Shown here in pieces: positions 25,321-33,653 of a stretch of 48,824 nucleotides of DNA. The stretch comes from Thermosediminibacterales bacterium. Lineage in GTDB: Bacteria; Bacillota; Thermosediminibacteria; Koleobacterales; JARRCM01. Within the stretch, counting starts at the first letter, position 1, and each line of letters starts with the position of its first letter. A program made the translations under genes and the position numbers. The notes beneath the pieces were generated by a model that was not told where the DNA came from, ran no database searches, and worked only from the letters and a program-made list of their open reading frames with translations. Location of the stretch: positions 1 to 48,824 of the forward strand of contig JARRCM010000015.1 in the NCBI GenBank assembly GCA_029982205.1, read 5' to 3'.

Positions 25321-25480
25321 ACCTGTACTACGTTCTGGATCAATTGTTTATGCAAATGGTTTTAAAAGAGTGAAGGCTTAAAACTTAGTCAATTGGTTTT
25401 AAGCAAACAATAAACCGAAAAAACAGTTATGCACTTGGAAAATTCGAGTGCATTATTGTTGTCAGAAGCTTTTAAAAAGC
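25321..25480 (+). other. his-tRNA intergenic region with competing hairpins
   Basis: No gene was found. GTTTTAA (25359-25365) and GTTTTAAG (25396-25403) can each pair with the intervening CTTAAAAC (25377-25384), giving two alternative hairpins. An outer ATTGTTT/AAACAAT pair (25343-25349, 25405-25411) encloses them. A clean 8-bp hairpin (25430-25437 with 25445-25452) followed by TTATTGTTGT may be a weak his terminator. Pairing is seen; function is inference. Confidence 0.45.
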
Positions 25481-25509
25481 TTGACATTTCATTGGCTAGT
25501 TTGTATAAT
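25481..25509 (+). promoter_or_regulatory. Strong SigA consensus promoter upstream of the tRNA cluster
   Basis: A perfect TTGACA (25481-25486), 17-bp spacer, perfect TATAAT (25504-25509). It is 155 bp before the first tRNA and 134 bp upstream of a second promoter. The 105-bp stretch between them is purine-rich with no gene, so this is either a second tRNA promoter or the start of a small RNA. Confidence 0.8.
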
Positions 25510-25614
25510 ATAAAACAAACAAAAAAACAACAAGAAAAACAGGTCTAAAAAAAGAAAAAAAGAGCTACAAGGAGTATAATATCAATAAAAACTGTTAATG
25601 ATAATTAATGATTT

Positions 25615-25643
25615 TTGACTTTGAATTTATTCTCAGGTATACT
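25615..25643 (+). promoter_or_regulatory. Proximal SigA promoter of the tRNA cluster
   Basis: TTGACT (25615-25620), 17-bp spacer, TATACT (25638-25643), about 20 bp before tRNA-Val. Confidence 0.8.
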
Positions 25644-25664
25644 TAGTATTGTCTTTGAGAGAGA

Positions 25665-25740
25665 GGGCGAATAGCTCAGCTGGGAGAGCACCTGCCTTAC
25701 AAGCAGGGGGTCACAGGTTCGAGCCCTGTTTCGCCCACCA
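25665..25740 (+). tRNA. tRNA-Val (TAC)
   Basis: 76 nt cloverleaf: acceptor GGGCGAA pairs with TTCGCCC, the anticodon loop CTTACAA gives TAC, the T-arm GGTTCGAGCC is normal, and CCA is encoded. First of six tRNA genes. Confidence 0.97.
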
Positions 25741-25741
25741 C

Positions 25742-25819
25742 GGCCCAGTAGCTCAGTTGGTCTAGAGCGCCGGCCTGTCACGCCGGAGGTCGAGGGTTCG
25801 AGCCCCTTCTGGGTCGCCA
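25742..25819 (+). tRNA. tRNA-Asp (GTC)
   Basis: 78 nt with CCA encoded. Anticodon stem CCGGC/GCCGG encloses CTGTCAC, so the anticodon is GTC. Only 1 bp separates it from tRNA-Val. Confidence 0.97.
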
Positions 25820-25828
25820 TTTTATTTT

Positions 25829-25904
<76 letters not shown>

Positions 25905-25911
25905 TTTGTTT

Positions 25912-25986
25912 GCGGAAATAGCTCAGTGGTAGAGCATCGCCTTGCCAAGGCGAGGGCCGCGGGTTCAAATCCCGTTTTCCGCTCCA
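25912..25986 (+). tRNA. tRNA-Gly (GCC)
   Basis: 75 nt with CCA encoded. Anticodon stem TCGCC/GGCGA encloses TTGCCAA, anticodon GCC. Acceptor GCGGAAA pairs with TTTCCGC. Confidence 0.97.
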
Positions 25987-25987
25987 T

Positions 25988-26062
<75 letters not shown>

Positions 26063-26103
26063 AGAACAAAATTGTATTAATGTATTAATATATAATTTAA
26101 TAT

Positions 26104-26193
26104 GCCGGGGTGGCGGAACTGGCAGACGCACAGGACTTAAAATCCTGCGGGCCCTATAAGCCCGTACCGGTTCGATTCCGGTCCCCGGCACCA
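26104..26193 (+). tRNA. tRNA-Leu (TAA)
   Basis: 90 nt with the long variable arm of class II tRNAs and CCA encoded. Anticodon loop CTTAAAA gives TAA. It ends only 9 nt before the FMN riboswitch P1 stem, with no terminator between. Confidence 0.96.
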
Positions 26194-26202
26194 TTGTTAA
26201 TA

Positions 26203-26311
26203 AACCTTCAGGGCAGGGTGTAATTCCCGACCGGCGGTAAAGTCCGCGAGCCATTATGGCTGACTTGGTGAAATTCCAAGACCGACAGTAAAGTCTGGAT
26301 GGGAGAAGGTT
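26203..26311 (+). ncRNA. FMN riboswitch (RFN element)
   Basis: P1 is AACCTTC (26203-26209) with GAAGGTT (26305-26311). The conserved core is present: AGGGCAGGGTG, TTCCCGACCGGCGGTAAAGTCCGCGAG in parts, and GACAGTAAAGTCTGGATGGGAGAAGG in parts. It controls the ribD-ribE-ribBA-ribH genes. The 5' P1 strand (26205-26214) can also pair with the 5' arm of the downstream terminator (26349-26358) over 10 bp, so ligand binding would free the terminator. This supports transcription attenuation. Confidence 0.96.
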
Positions 26312-26345
26312 GTATTCTAAAACTGATAATATTATATTGATGCTA

Positions 26346-26390
26346 AAAGCTCTGAAGGAAATTCTTTCAGGGCTTTTTTATTTTTTTACA
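26346..26390 (+). terminator. Riboswitch-controlled terminator of the rib operon
   Basis: A long stem from AAGCTCTGAAGG to CTTTCAGGGCTT with a few-base loop ends in a long T tract, 30 bp before the ribD start. Its 3' arm (26364-26373) differs by one base from the 5' P1 region of the riboswitch (26205-26214), which explains the mutually exclusive pairing. Confidence 0.93.
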
Positions 26391-26420
26391 AAATTTTAAT
26401 TTTAAAATTGAGGTGATTTA

Positions 26421-27509
26421 GTGAATCCTGAATACATGAAAAGAGCTATTGAGCTATCTAAAAAGGGTATTGGTTATACCAACCCTAATCCTTTGGTGGG
26501 AGCGGTTATAGTAAAAGACAATAAAATTATAGGGGAAGGATATCATGAATTTTATGGCGGGCCTCACGCAGAGATAAACGCATTTAAAAATGCAGCAGAA
26601 GATGTAAAAGGAGCAACCCTTTATGTAACATTAGAACCCTGTTCTCATTACGGGAAAACACCACCATGCGCAAATGCTATAGTAAAAAAAGGAATATCAA
26701 AAGTTGTTATAGGAATGAAAGACCCCAACCCGTTGGTGGCAGGAAAGGGTATATCAATTTTGAGAGATAATGGCATTGAGGTTATAACAGGTGTGTTAGA
26801 GGAAGAAGTTAAAAAATTGAACGAGATTTTTATAAAATATATAACAACCAAAATGCCATTCTGTATACTAAAAACTGCAATGACTTTAGATGGAAAAATT
26901 GCTACCAAAAATGGAGATTCAAAATGGATAACAAACGAAAAGTCTAGAAAATATGTACATGAATTGAGGCATAGAGTCGCAGCAGTTGCAGTAGGTATTG
27001 GAACTGTTCTGACTGATGACCCCCGGTTGACATCTAGGTTAGAGGATATAGAAGGTGTCGATCCTATTAGAGTAATTGTAGATACAAAAAGTAAAATACC
27101 CCTTGACGCAAAAGTTTTAAATCTTGATTCAAAGGCAAAAACAATAATTGCTACAACAGAAAAAGCCGACAAAAACAAACTAAAAGCAATTAAAGCGAAA
27201 GGGGCTGAAGTTATAGTAACTCCATTGAAGGATGATAAAGTAGATTTAGTATATTTAATGAAATTGCTTGGAGAAAAAGGGATTGACAGTGTTCTTTTAG
27301 AAGGAGGGTCTACCCTTAATTATAGTGCTTTGGATCAGGGGATTGTAGATAAAGTAATTACCTTTATATCACCCAAAATTGTTGGCGGGAGTAATGCGAA
27401 AACTCCGGTAGGAGGAGAAGGGAGAAAATATATTAAAGATTCATTCAATCTAAAAAATGTGAAAGTAAAACGGTTTCAAGAAGATATAATGATAGAAGCT
27501 TACTTATGA
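26421..27509 (+). CDS. ribD: Bifunctional riboflavin deaminase/reductase RibD
   Basis: 362 aa from GTG 26421, which follows a GAGGTGATT site. The N-terminal deaminase has zinc motifs GGPHAEINAF and EPCSHYGKTPPCANAI. The C-terminal reductase has MTLDGKIATKNGDSKWITNE and VLLEGGSTLNYS. It deaminates and then reduces the pyrimidine intermediate of riboflavin synthesis. It is the first gene after the FMN riboswitch. Confidence 0.96.
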   Translation: MNPEYMKRAIELSKKGIGYTNPNPLVGAVIVKDNKIIGEGYHEFYGGPHAEINAFKNAAEDVKGATLYVTLEPCSHYGKTPPCANAIVKKGISKVVIGMKDPNPLVAGKGISILRDNGIEVITGVLEEEVKKLNEIFIKYITTKMPFCILKTAMTLDGKIATKNGDSKWITNEKSRKYVHELRHRVAAVAVGIGTVLTDDPRLTSRLEDIEGVDPIRVIVDTKSKIPLDAKVLNLDSKAKTIIATTEKADKNKLKAIKAKGAEVIVTPLKDDKVDLVYLMKLLGEKGIDSVLLEGGSTLNYSALDQGIVDKVITFISPKIVGGSNAKTPVGGEGRKYIKDSFNLKNVKVKRFQEDIMIEAYL

Positions 27510-27523
27510 AAGGGAGAATTATA

Positions 27524-28177
27524 ATGTTTACCGGATTGATTGAAGAAATAGGAACAGTTCAAACAATAATAAAAGGTGCAAAGTCAGCTAAAATCACTAT
27601 CAAGGCTAAAAAAATATTGGAAGACATAAGAATAGGAGACAGCATAAGTACCAATGGTGTTTGCCTTACAGTGATTGATTATAGTAATGATAGTTTTACA
27701 GTAGATGGTATGCCTGAAACAATGAGAAAAAGTAATTTGAAAAACCTTAAACATGGCAGCAGAGTTAACTTGGAGAGGGCTTTAAGGTTAGGAGATAGAT
27801 TTGGTGGTCACATTGTTTCTGGTCATATTGATGGAGTTGGCAGAATTAAGAAATTTGAAGAAGAGGATAATGCAACATGGGTAACAATAGAAGCTTCTTC
27901 AGATATATTAAAATATATCGTCAATAAAGGTTCAATTTCAGTTGATGGTACAAGCTTGACTGTAGCTTATGTAGATAACAAAATTTTTAAGGTTTCTATA
28001 ATTCCGTTGACTAGAAATAAAACTACACTGTTAACCAAAAAAATTGGGGATGAGGTTAATTTGGAATGTGATATCATAGGAAAGTATATTGAAAGATTTA
28101 CTGCTTTAAATAGTAATGATAAAAATTTAAGCAATTCTATAAATATTGATTTTCTAAAAGAAAACGGGTTTGCTTAA
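27524..28177 (+). CDS. ribE: Riboflavin synthase alpha subunit
   Basis: 217 aa from ATG 27524, after AAGGGAGAA; the family N-terminus MFTGLIEEIG fixes the start, and an upstream in-frame ATG would overlap ribD. Two repeated lumazine-binding barrels are visible: SISTNGVCLTV in the first and SISVDGTSLTVAYV in the second, with GHIVSGHIDGVG between them. It dismutates two lumazines into riboflavin and the RibD-pathway intermediate. Confidence 0.95.
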   Translation: MFTGLIEEIGTVQTIIKGAKSAKITIKAKKILEDIRIGDSISTNGVCLTVIDYSNDSFTVDGMPETMRKSNLKNLKHGSRVNLERALRLGDRFGGHIVSGHIDGVGRIKKFEEEDNATWVTIEASSDILKYIVNKGSISVDGTSLTVAYVDNKIFKVSIIPLTRNKTTLLTKKIGDEVNLECDIIGKYIERFTALNSNDKNLSNSINIDFLKENGFA

Positions 28178-28201
28178 ACTGCAAAACTGAGGTGATGGAA
28201 T

Positions 28202-29401
28202 TTGATAAAATTTAACAAAATAGAAGAAGCTATAGAAGATTTAAAAGCCGGTAAAATTATTATAGTTGTAGATGATGAGGACAGAGAAAATGAGGGAGAT
28301 CTGCTTATGGCAGCAGAAAAAGTCACACCAGAGACTATTAATTTTATGGCAAAGTACGGCAGGGGGCTCATATGTGTACCTATGACAAAAGAAAGACTTG
28401 ACGAATTAGAAATATATCCAATGGTTTCGACAAATACTGATCCCAAAGAAACTGCATTTACAGTAACTGTGGATGCAAAAGATACAACTACAGGCATATC
28501 TGCAAAAGAAAGGGCTTTTACTATATTAAAATTAATAGATCCACAGGCTGGTCCGAAAGACTTTACTAAACCAGGTCATATATTTCCTTTAGTTGCTAAA
28601 GAAGGTGGCGTATTAAAAAGGGCTGGTCATACTGAAGCTGCTGTGGACTTAGCTAGATTAGCTGGGCTCTATCCGGCAGGTGTGATTTGTGAAATCATGA
28701 ATGATGATGGGACTATGGCTAGAGTTCCTCAATTAATGGAATATGCAAAAAAACATAATCTTAAAATAATTACTATAGCTGATTTAATTGCATATAGAAG
28801 AAAGAATGAATCATTGGTTGAAAAAGCAGCAGAAGCGTTTTTACCCACAAAATATGGTGATTTCAAAATTATAGGATATATAAATAAGCTCAATAGAGAG
28901 CATCATGTGGCACTGGTAAAAGGGAATATATCAAATGGGGAACCGGTATTAGTAAGGGTCCATTCTGAATGTCTAACTGGGGATACCTTTGGTTCATTAC
29001 GATGTGATTGTGGTGAACAATTTGCCGCAGCCATGGAAGCAATAGAAAAGGAAGGGAGAGGGATATTATTATATATGCGTCAAGAAGGAAGAGGTATAGG
29101 GCTTATTAACAAGATTAAAGCTTATGCCCTTCAAGATAAAGGGCTGGATACTGTAGAAGCAAATTTGGCTTTAGGTTTTCCTGAAGATCTAAGAGATTAT
29201 GGTATTGGAGCCCAGATTTTATCTGATCTAGGCGTAAAAAAAATAAAGCTAATGACTAATAATCCTAAAAAGTTATCCGGTTTATCTGGTTATGGTATAG
29301 AAATAGTTGAAAGGATACCCATACAAGTTAATTTTAATGAAAAAAATAAACACTACCTAACAACCAAAAAAGAAAAAATGGGACACATTCTTAAATTTTA
29401 G
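28202..29401 (+). CDS. ribBA: Bifunctional DHBP synthase / GTP cyclohydrolase II
   Basis: 399 aa from TTG 28202 after GAGGTGATGG. The DHBP synthase half (to about residue 200) has [16 protein letters not shown] and [15 protein letters not shown]. The cyclohydrolase half has zinc motif [21 protein letters not shown] (shown in part by its three Cys) and RQEGRGIGL. The protein makes both precursors of the riboflavin pathway, from ribulose 5-phosphate and GTP. Confidence 0.96.
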   Translation: MIKFNKIEEAIEDLKAGKIIIVVDDEDRENEGDLLMAAEKVTPETINFMAKYGRGLICVPMTKERLDELEIYPMVSTNTDPKETAFTVTVDAKDTTTGISAKERAFTILKLIDPQAGPKDFTKPGHIFPLVAKEGGVLKRAGHTEAAVDLARLAGLYPAGVICEIMNDDGTMARVPQLMEYAKKHNLKIITIADLIAYRRKNESLVEKAAEAFLPTKYGDFKIIGYINKLNREHHVALVKGNISNGEPVLVRVHSECLTGDTFGSLRCDCGEQFAAAMEAIEKEGRGILLYMRQEGRGIGLINKIKAYALQDKGLDTVEANLALGFPEDLRDYGIGAQILSDLGVKKIKLMTNNPKKLSGLSGYGIEIVERIPIQVNFNEKNKHYLTTKKEKMGHILKF

Positions 29402-29415
29402 GAGGTAGAAATAAA

Positions 29416-29877
29416 ATGAAAACTTATGAAGGCAAATTGATAGCAACCGGTTTAAAGTTTGGTATTGTTGTTGGGAGATTTAACGAGTTTATTGGAAACA
29501 AATTATTGGCAGGGGCAATTGATGGTTTGAGAAGACATGGAGCTGATGAAGAAGACATTGAGGTTGTTTGGGTCCCGGGTGCTTTTGAAATACCATTAGC
29601 AGCAAAAAAAATGGCAAAATCCCAAAAATATAATGCTGTTATTTGTTTAGGTGCTGTTATACGGGGAGCTACACCTCACTTTGAATATGTTTCGAATGAA
29701 GTTTCTAAAGGTATTGCAAAAGTCTCTTTAGATACAGAGTTACCTGTAATATTTGGAATACTTACAACTGATACAATTGAACAAGCCATTGAAAGAGCCG
29801 GAACAAAAGCTGGGAATAAGGGATATGAAGCCGCAGTGTCTGCAATTGAAATGGCTAATTTGTTAAAAGAAATATGA
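29416..29877 (+). CDS. ribH: Lumazine synthase
   Basis: 153 aa with the family motifs [23 protein letters not shown] and [14 protein letters not shown], including the catalytic histidine in the last. It condenses DHBP with the RibD product to 6,7-dimethyl-8-ribityllumazine and usually forms 60-mer capsids. The ATG follows TTAGGAGG by a normal distance. It is the last gene of the rib operon; no strong terminator follows before the tRNA-Val promoter. Confidence 0.96.
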   Translation: MKTYEGKLIATGLKFGIVVGRFNEFIGNKLLAGAIDGLRRHGADEEDIEVVWVPGAFEIPLAAKKMAKSQKYNAVICLGAVIRGATPHFEYVSNEVSKGIAKVSLDTELPVIFGILTTDTIEQAIERAGTKAGNKGYEAAVSAIEMANLLKEI

Positions 29878-29931
29878 GGGTTAAAAAACCTTATGGAAAC
29901 TTCTGGAAAGCTTGTTGAGGTTGTTGGTACG

Positions 29932-29960
29932 TTGACAAAAGATAAATTGTAATATATAAT
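29932..29960 (+). promoter_or_regulatory. SigA consensus promoter for tRNA-Val (GAC)
   Basis: A perfect TTGACA (29932-29937), 17-bp spacer, perfect TATAAT (29955-29960), 37 bp before the tRNA. Confidence 0.88.
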
Positions 29961-29997
29961 AATAAACACAATTAAGAAAAAATATGATATTTTGTTT

Positions 29998-30072
29998 GGG
30001 CGATTAGCTCAGTGGGAGAGCACTTCCTTGACGCGGAAGGGGTCGTAGGTTCAATCCCTACATCGCCCACCA
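29998..30072 (+). tRNA. tRNA-Val (GAC)
   Basis: 75 nt with CCA encoded. Anticodon stem TTCC/GGAA region encloses TTGACGC, anticodon GAC. Acceptor GGGCGAT pairs with ATCGCCC. Single-gene unit with its own promoter and terminator; a second valine tRNA (TAC) heads the cluster upstream. Confidence 0.96.
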
Positions 30073-30082
30073 ATTGAAACGA

Positions 30083-30116
30083 AATCGTGCTTATATTTTG
30101 CAGGCACGATTTTTTG
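30083..30116 (+). terminator. Rho-independent terminator after tRNA-Val
   Basis: AATCGTGC (30083-30090) pairs with GCACGATT (30104-30111), followed by T-rich TTTTGCTTTT. Confidence 0.9.
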
Positions 30117-30145
30117 CTTTTACAGCCCTCTCTGTAACTAACTGT

Positions 30146-30172
30146 ATACAAATAAATGCTGAAACATATAAT
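30146..30172 (+). promoter_or_regulatory. Candidate SigE-type promoter upstream of ytxC
   Basis: ATA (30146-30148), 16 bp, then CATATAAT (30165-30172), fitting the mother-cell SigE pattern ATA-N16-CATACAnT. It lies 24 bp before the ATG. The pattern is short, so chance is possible. Confidence 0.4.
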
Positions 30173-30195
30173 AATATCAGAAGGGAGGGAATAAA

Positions 30196-31125
30196 ATGCA
30201 TCTGCTTTCCATTGGGGCAACTGAGAATTTAGAACAGATAAAAGAAAGAATTCTGTTTGAATTTAAGCTTCTAAAAGAGGAAGAAGATGTTACCGTAAAG
30301 TCGAATGAAAAAAAACGAGGCGAATTTTATTTTTTGAATTGCAGCATCTTAGACGAGGAACTGCTTAGAAATTCGTTTTCAAATACAGTTTCCATGTTTA
30401 GATATCATGTGGCAAATGTCCTTTCAGATATAATAATAAGCAAGTGGGAGAAAAAACTTATAGATCAGATAATAAAAGAACATTATTATTATTTTAATGA
30501 GGAAGAACAAAAGATTATAGCAAAATATTCTAATAGGATATTAAATTTTGATGATGTAGAAGGGAAAAATAGCTATCTTTACGAGACAAACCGAAAGACT
30601 CAGGTACTACATAAAATTTTAGAGTACCTGGAAACAAATAATCAGATAATTATCGAAGGATTTATTAAATTTCGATTAAAAGATTACATCAGTGAATTAG
30701 AGGATGCGGTGGATAGAGCAGTAGATGAATTTTTGATGGAAAAAGAGTATAAAGAATTTATAAAACTTCTAAAGTATTTTGTTGAAATTCAGGAACCAAA
30801 AAAGGATGTAATTCATGTGATCTTAAACTCAAAAGGTTTTAAGCTTTATGATATTAATATGAATCAGCTAAATGATGATTATCTTGAAGACTTTACAATT
30901 GAAATGGCAGAAAACAGCATGAATTATGATGATTTGTTGGTAAGTGCTTTGATTACTATTGCACCAAACAAAATAATAATTCATTCCAGCTGTCCTCAAA
31001 ATTATAAAGAAGCATTAAATACCGTAAAAAACATTTTTGATGACCGGATAATGTTCTGTGATGGTTGTGAAATTTGTAAAGATAAAATTGATGTTAAAAA
31101 TCATGTTGATACTCAGCGCCTTTAA
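30196..31125 (+). CDS. ytxC: YtxC-family putative sporulation protein
   Basis: 309 aa, soluble, highly charged, largely helical. The C-terminal part matches the YtxC family in character: VIHVILNSKGFKLYD, then IIIHSSCPQNYKEALNT and a terminal cysteine group CDGCEIC that may bind metal. Function is unknown; the family is restricted to spore formers. The ATG follows GAAGGGAGGG. A SigE-like promoter supports mother-cell expression. It is not clearly in an operon with its neighbours. Confidence 0.78.
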   Translation: MHLLSIGATENLEQIKERILFEFKLLKEEEDVTVKSNEKKRGEFYFLNCSILDEELLRNSFSNTVSMFRYHVANVLSDIIISKWEKKLIDQIIKEHYYYFNEEEQKIIAKYSNRILNFDDVEGKNSYLYETNRKTQVLHKILEYLETNNQIIIEGFIKFRLKDYISELEDAVDRAVDEFLMEKEYKEFIKLLKYFVEIQEPKKDVIHVILNSKGFKLYDINMNQLNDDYLEDFTIEMAENSMNYDDLLVSALITIAPNKIIIHSSCPQNYKEALNTVKNIFDDRIMFCDGCEICKDKIDVKNHVDTQRL

Positions 31126-31200
31126 CGGCGCTTTATTTATTTAGATTTTGTGATAATATAGAAGTTGAGAAAAATAAGTAGTTGAATAGGGGTGGGCAAT

Positions 31201-31809
31201 TTGCATGAAGAGTTAGTACTTCTACCTATTGTAGGAGCAATAATTGGATGGTTTACAAATTATCTGGCTATAAAATTAATATTTAGGCCTTTAAATCCAA
31301 TAAAAATTCCTTTATTGGGTTTTGAAATTCAGGGCCTTTTACCTAAAAGAAAAGAGGAATTAGCTAGATCCATAGGAATCACTATCGAAACTGAACTTCT
31401 GTCTTTAGATGATATAATCCAAAAATCCGTTTCTCCAAAGATTAAAGAAGAAACTGTTTCGGCCGTAAAGGCTGCATTAATAAAAAGAGTTTCTGATAAA
31501 ATATTATCGTTTTTACCCAAAAGTATACAAAAGATGTTGATTAGTTATATTGAAAACCTTGTTGATAAAGAGGCTAACATAATTTTTGATGATTTAAGAG
31601 AAAGACTTATTAAACAGGCTAAAAACGATATCAAAATAAGAACGATTATAGAGGAAAAAATCATGAATTTAGAACTGAATAAGCTTGAAAATATTATTAT
31701 AGTAATAGCAAAAAAAGAACTTAAACATATTGAACTGCTGGGAGCTTTAATAGGGTTTATCATTGGAATTGGTCAAGCTGTTTTTTTGTTATACATTATC
31801 GCAAGATAA
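31201..31809 (+). CDS. DUF445 family membrane protein
   Basis: 202 aa from TTG 31201, placed after an AGGGGTGGG site; an in-frame GTG at 31192 lies within that site. The N-terminus LPIVGAIIGWFTNYLAIKLIFRP is the DUF445 hallmark, and a second hydrophobic helix is at the C-terminus (LLGALIGFIIGIGQAVFLL). The charged middle part is probably helical. It is about half the length of Bacillus YheB, so it is the short form. Function is unknown. Confidence 0.82.
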   Translation: MHEELVLLPIVGAIIGWFTNYLAIKLIFRPLNPIKIPLLGFEIQGLLPKRKEELARSIGITIETELLSLDDIIQKSVSPKIKEETVSAVKAALIKRVSDKILSFLPKSIQKMLISYIENLVDKEANIIFDDLRERLIKQAKNDIKIRTIIEEKIMNLELNKLENIIIVIAKKELKHIELLGALIGFIIGIGQAVFLLYIIAR

Positions 31810-31831
31810 TCATATTAAATTGGAATTAAAC

Positions 31832-31888
31832 TTGACATATTGAAAAAAGTCATATAAAATTACAATGTAAAGTAAAAAACCTTTACAT
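31832..31888 (+). promoter_or_regulatory. SigA promoter of the ylxM-ffh operon, with start-site hairpin
   Basis: TTGACA (31832-31837), 17-bp spacer, TAAAAT (31855-31860). Just after, at the expected 5' end of the RNA, an 8-bp inverted repeat ATGTAAAG (31865-31872) / CTTTACAT (31881-31888) could form a 5' hairpin or an operator. Confidence 0.78.
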
Positions 31889-31907
31889 ATTTTAGGTGTG
31901 TGGTTAA

Positions 31908-32264
31908 ATGCTTGCTAAAGTTGTAAGAATAGGTTTGCTAAATGATTTTTATGGTTGCTTATTGACTGAAAGACAAGCCAAATTCATCGAATTGTATTAT
32001 AATGATGACTTATCATTAAGTGAAATCGCTGAAAAGTTTTCAATAAGCAGGCAAGGGGTCTATGATATACTCAGAAGGTCTGTTGATCAATTAGAGGAAT
32101 ATGAGTCAAAATTAAAACTTATGGAGAAACATTTTGCTCTAAAAGGTTATATAGAAAATCTTAAACAGCTTATTAATGAGTTTAAGGACATTAATTGTAG
32201 TGAGTTGCGTGAGAAAATAGACAAAACAATTGAGTTGTTAAAACAAATTGAAATGTTGGTTTGA
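31908..32264 (+). CDS. ylxM: YlxM-family SRP-associated DNA-binding-like protein
   Basis: 118 aa. It has a sigma-70 region 4-like helix-turn-helix, LTERQAKFIELYYNDDLSLSEIAEKFSISRQGVYD in parts, followed by a coiled-coil C-terminus rich in Leu, Glu and Lys. YlxM associates with SRP or influences its GTPase in Streptococcus and Bacillus. It sits directly upstream of ffh, its usual place. ftsY, often upstream of ylxM, is not here; a DUF445 gene is. The ATG follows AGGTGTG. Confidence 0.9.
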   Translation: MLAKVVRIGLLNDFYGCLLTERQAKFIELYYNDDLSLSEIAEKFSISRQGVYDILRRSVDQLEEYESKLKLMEKHFALKGYIENLKQLINEFKDINCSELREKIDKTIELLKQIEMLV

Positions 32265-32306
32265 TTTCATCAGGTTGATTTTAACAAAGAAGAAAGAGGG
32301 AGTTAC

Positions 32307-33638
32307 ATGATTTTTGAAGGTCTATCCCAGAAACTTCAAAATGTGTTTAAAAAGTTAAAAGGCAAAGGTAAACTCAGTGAAAATGATGTGAAACTTGCCA
32401 TGAGAGAAGTTAAATTGGCACTCCTTGAGGCTGATGTCAATTTTAAGATTGTTAAAGATTTTATTAAAAAAGTATCGGAACGAGCTGTTGGTCAGGAGGT
32501 TATGCAAAGCCTTACCCCCGGTCAACAGGTTATTAAAATTGTTAATGAAGAATTGACAGTTCTAATGGGAAAGACCCAGGAAGGTTTAAACATCTCGCAA
32601 CCTTTCACTATTATAATGCTTGTAGGTTTGCAGGGTTCAGGAAAGACGACAACAGCTGGAAAACTTGCATTATATCTAAAAAACAAGGGTCATTTTCCAC
32701 TTCTTGTTGCAGCAGACATATATCGCCCTGCTGCTATTAAACAGCTGCAGGTGGTAGGGGACAAGGTTGGAGTTCCGGTTTTTACTATGAGTAGTAATAA
32801 TAATCCAGTTGATATAGCTAAAGCGTCAGTTGAACATTTAAAAACATCTGGAAGAGATGTTGCTATTATTGATACAGCCGGTCGACTTCATGTTGATGAA
32901 AAGTTAATGAATGAATTACTGGAGATTAAGAAAGCAGTATTACCAAATGAAGTGTTGTTGGTTGTTGACTCTATGACAGGCCAGGACGCTGTAAACATAG
33001 CAGAAGTTTTTAATGACAAGTTGAATTTGAGTGGTGTTATATTAACAAAGTTGGATGGTGATACCCGTGGTGGAGCAGCTCTTTCGGTAAAAGCTGTTAC
33101 CGACTGTCCTATTAAATTCGTGGGATTAGGCGAAAAATTAGAGGACCTGGAACCATTCTATCCTGATAGGATGGCTTCAAGAATACTGGGTATGGGAGAT
33201 GTTTTGACTCTTATTGAGAAAGCCCAGGCAAATATTGATGCTGAGAAGGCTAAAGAATTAGAGAAAAAAATTCGTTCACAACAGTTCACATTTGATGATT
33301 TCCTGGAACAGCTTCAGCAGGTAAAAAAAATGGGATCTTTCGATCAAATAATTGATATGATTCCTGGGATGAATTCAAAAAGGTTTAAGGGGTTAAATGT
33401 AGATGACAAACAGCTTGTGAAAATTGAAGCCATAATCAATTCTATGACTCGAGAAGAAAGGAGAGACCCTTCAATAATAAACGGTAGCAGGAGAAAAAGG
33501 ATTGCCAAGGGAAGCGGTAATAAAGTTCAAGATGTGAACAGGCTTTTGAAACAGTTCAATGAAACCAAAAAGCTTATGAAACAATTTGCTGATATAAATA
33601 AAGGTCGAAAACGAATAAAATTTCCATTTTTTATATAG
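32307..33638 (+). CDS. ffh: Signal recognition particle protein Ffh
   Basis: 443 aa. The N domain is followed by a GTPase with GLQGSGKTTTAGKLA (G1), DTAGRLHVD (G3) and TKLDGDTRGGAAL (G4), then an M domain from about residue 300 with MIPGM and a basic helix VQDVNRLLKQF that binds the SRP RNA. It targets nascent membrane proteins to the FtsY receptor. The C-terminus is short, with few methionines beyond the conserved core. The ATG follows AAGAGGGAG. The SRP RNA gene is not in this window. Confidence 0.96.
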   Translation: MIFEGLSQKLQNVFKKLKGKGKLSENDVKLAMREVKLALLEADVNFKIVKDFIKKVSERAVGQEVMQSLTPGQQVIKIVNEELTVLMGKTQEGLNISQPFTIIMLVGLQGSGKTTTAGKLALYLKNKGHFPLLVAADIYRPAAIKQLQVVGDKVGVPVFTMSSNNNPVDIAKASVEHLKTSGRDVAIIDTAGRLHVDEKLMNELLEIKKAVLPNEVLLVVDSMTGQDAVNIAEVFNDKLNLSGVILTKLDGDTRGGAALSVKAVTDCPIKFVGLGEKLEDLEPFYPDRMASRILGMGDVLTLIEKAQANIDAEKAKELEKKIRSQQFTFDDFLEQLQQVKKMGSFDQIIDMIPGMNSKRFKGLNVDDKQLVKIEAIINSMTREERRDPSIINGSRRKRIAKGSGNKVQDVNRLLKQFNETKKLMKQFADINKGRKRIKFPFFI

Positions 33639-33653
33639 AAGGGGGTGTAAGCT

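Noticed and set aside
26648-27178. A 176-codon minus-strand open frame inside ribD
   Set aside because: It is fully antisense to ribD, which has complete motifs; no ribosome site or promoter supports it.
29894-29953. A 19-codon ORF between ribH and tRNA-Val
   Set aside because: It lacks a ribosome site and overlaps the -35 box and spacer of the tRNA promoter.
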